A stretch of DNA of 5,885 bases, taken from assembly GCA_005774595.1 (NCBI GenBank), contig VAUM01000108.1, positions 1-5,885 on the forward strand, written 5' to 3'. The notes beneath the pieces are model-generated. The model made no database searches. It was not told the origin of the DNA and was given only the letters and a program-made list of their open reading frames with translations. The translations under genes were made by a program, and so were the position numbers. Source of the stretch: Actinomycetota bacterium. GTDB taxonomy: Bacteria > Actinomycetota > Coriobacteriia > Anaerosomatales > D1FN1-002. Below, one piece after another: positions 5,867 to 5,885 of the stretch; position 1 is the stretch's first letter; each line of letters starts with the position of its first letter.

Positions 5867-5885
5867 GCGCGCTCGCGATCGACGG
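5863..5885 (+). CDS. Start of a further gene, possibly a DegT/DnrJ/EryC1 aminotransferase (3' end outside window)
   Basis: GTG 5863 overlaps the TGA of the acetyltransferase gene as GTGA, the same junction used three other times here, and GAGG lies at 5849-5852. Only MSALAIDG is visible. An (A)LAIDGG start is common in DegT/DnrJ/EryC1 pyridoxal-phosphate sugar aminotransferases, and such an enzyme (PglE-like) is the expected partner of PglD, supplying the 4-amino sugar it acetylates. With eight residues the family call is a suggestion from motif plus context. That a gene begins here is more certain than which one. Confidence 0.45.

Noticed and set aside
1..5885. Mobile elements, CRISPR arrays, tRNA or rRNA genes, tandem repeats
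   Set aside because: No transposase, repeat array, terminal inverted repeat or RNA-gene signature was seen by reading; coding sequence fills almost all of the window.

Overview
The window is very GC-rich (about 70% by eye), tightly packed, and uses GTG as the start codon for every complete gene except one. Most gene junctions are four-base GTGA overlaps. This style, plus a possible leaderless promoter, suggests a high-GC actinobacterium (Actinomycetota). No marker gene is present, so the taxonomic call is an inference. Every gene recognised belongs to a surface-polysaccharide (capsule, exopolysaccharide or O-antigen-like glycan) locus.

Layout. (1) 1-1265, plus strand: the 3' end of a GT-B family 4 glycosyltransferase, overlapped by a short integral-membrane acyltransferase-3 protein. 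(2) 1267-3335, minus strand: a second acyltransferase-3 protein, overlapped by a predicted lipoprotein with a D-glucuronyl C5-epimerase catalytic domain. Units 1 and 2 converge with one base between their stop codons. (3) 3336-3430: the only real intergenic region, 95 bases, divergent, with a possible -10 box and two short inverted repeats. (4) 3431-5885, plus strand: a WbuB-like family 4 glycosyltransferase, a PglC-type phosphoglycosyl transferase, a PglD/NeuD-type sugar N-acetyltransferase, and the first codons of a further gene whose N-terminus resembles a DegT/DnrJ/EryC1 aminotransferase.

How the genes may work together (inference). Unit 4 looks like a glycan-initiation cassette. The aminotransferase and PglD-like enzyme would make a UDP-N-acetylated amino sugar, the PglC-like enzyme would load its phosphosugar onto undecaprenyl phosphate, and the WbuB-like enzyme would add the next sugar. 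The glycosyltransferase at the left edge would extend the repeat unit. The two acyltransferases and the C5-epimerase would decorate the glycan, the epimerase probably outside the membrane, where it could convert glucuronate to iduronate within a polymer. The translationally coupled acyltransferase/epimerase pair is the most unusual part of the window.
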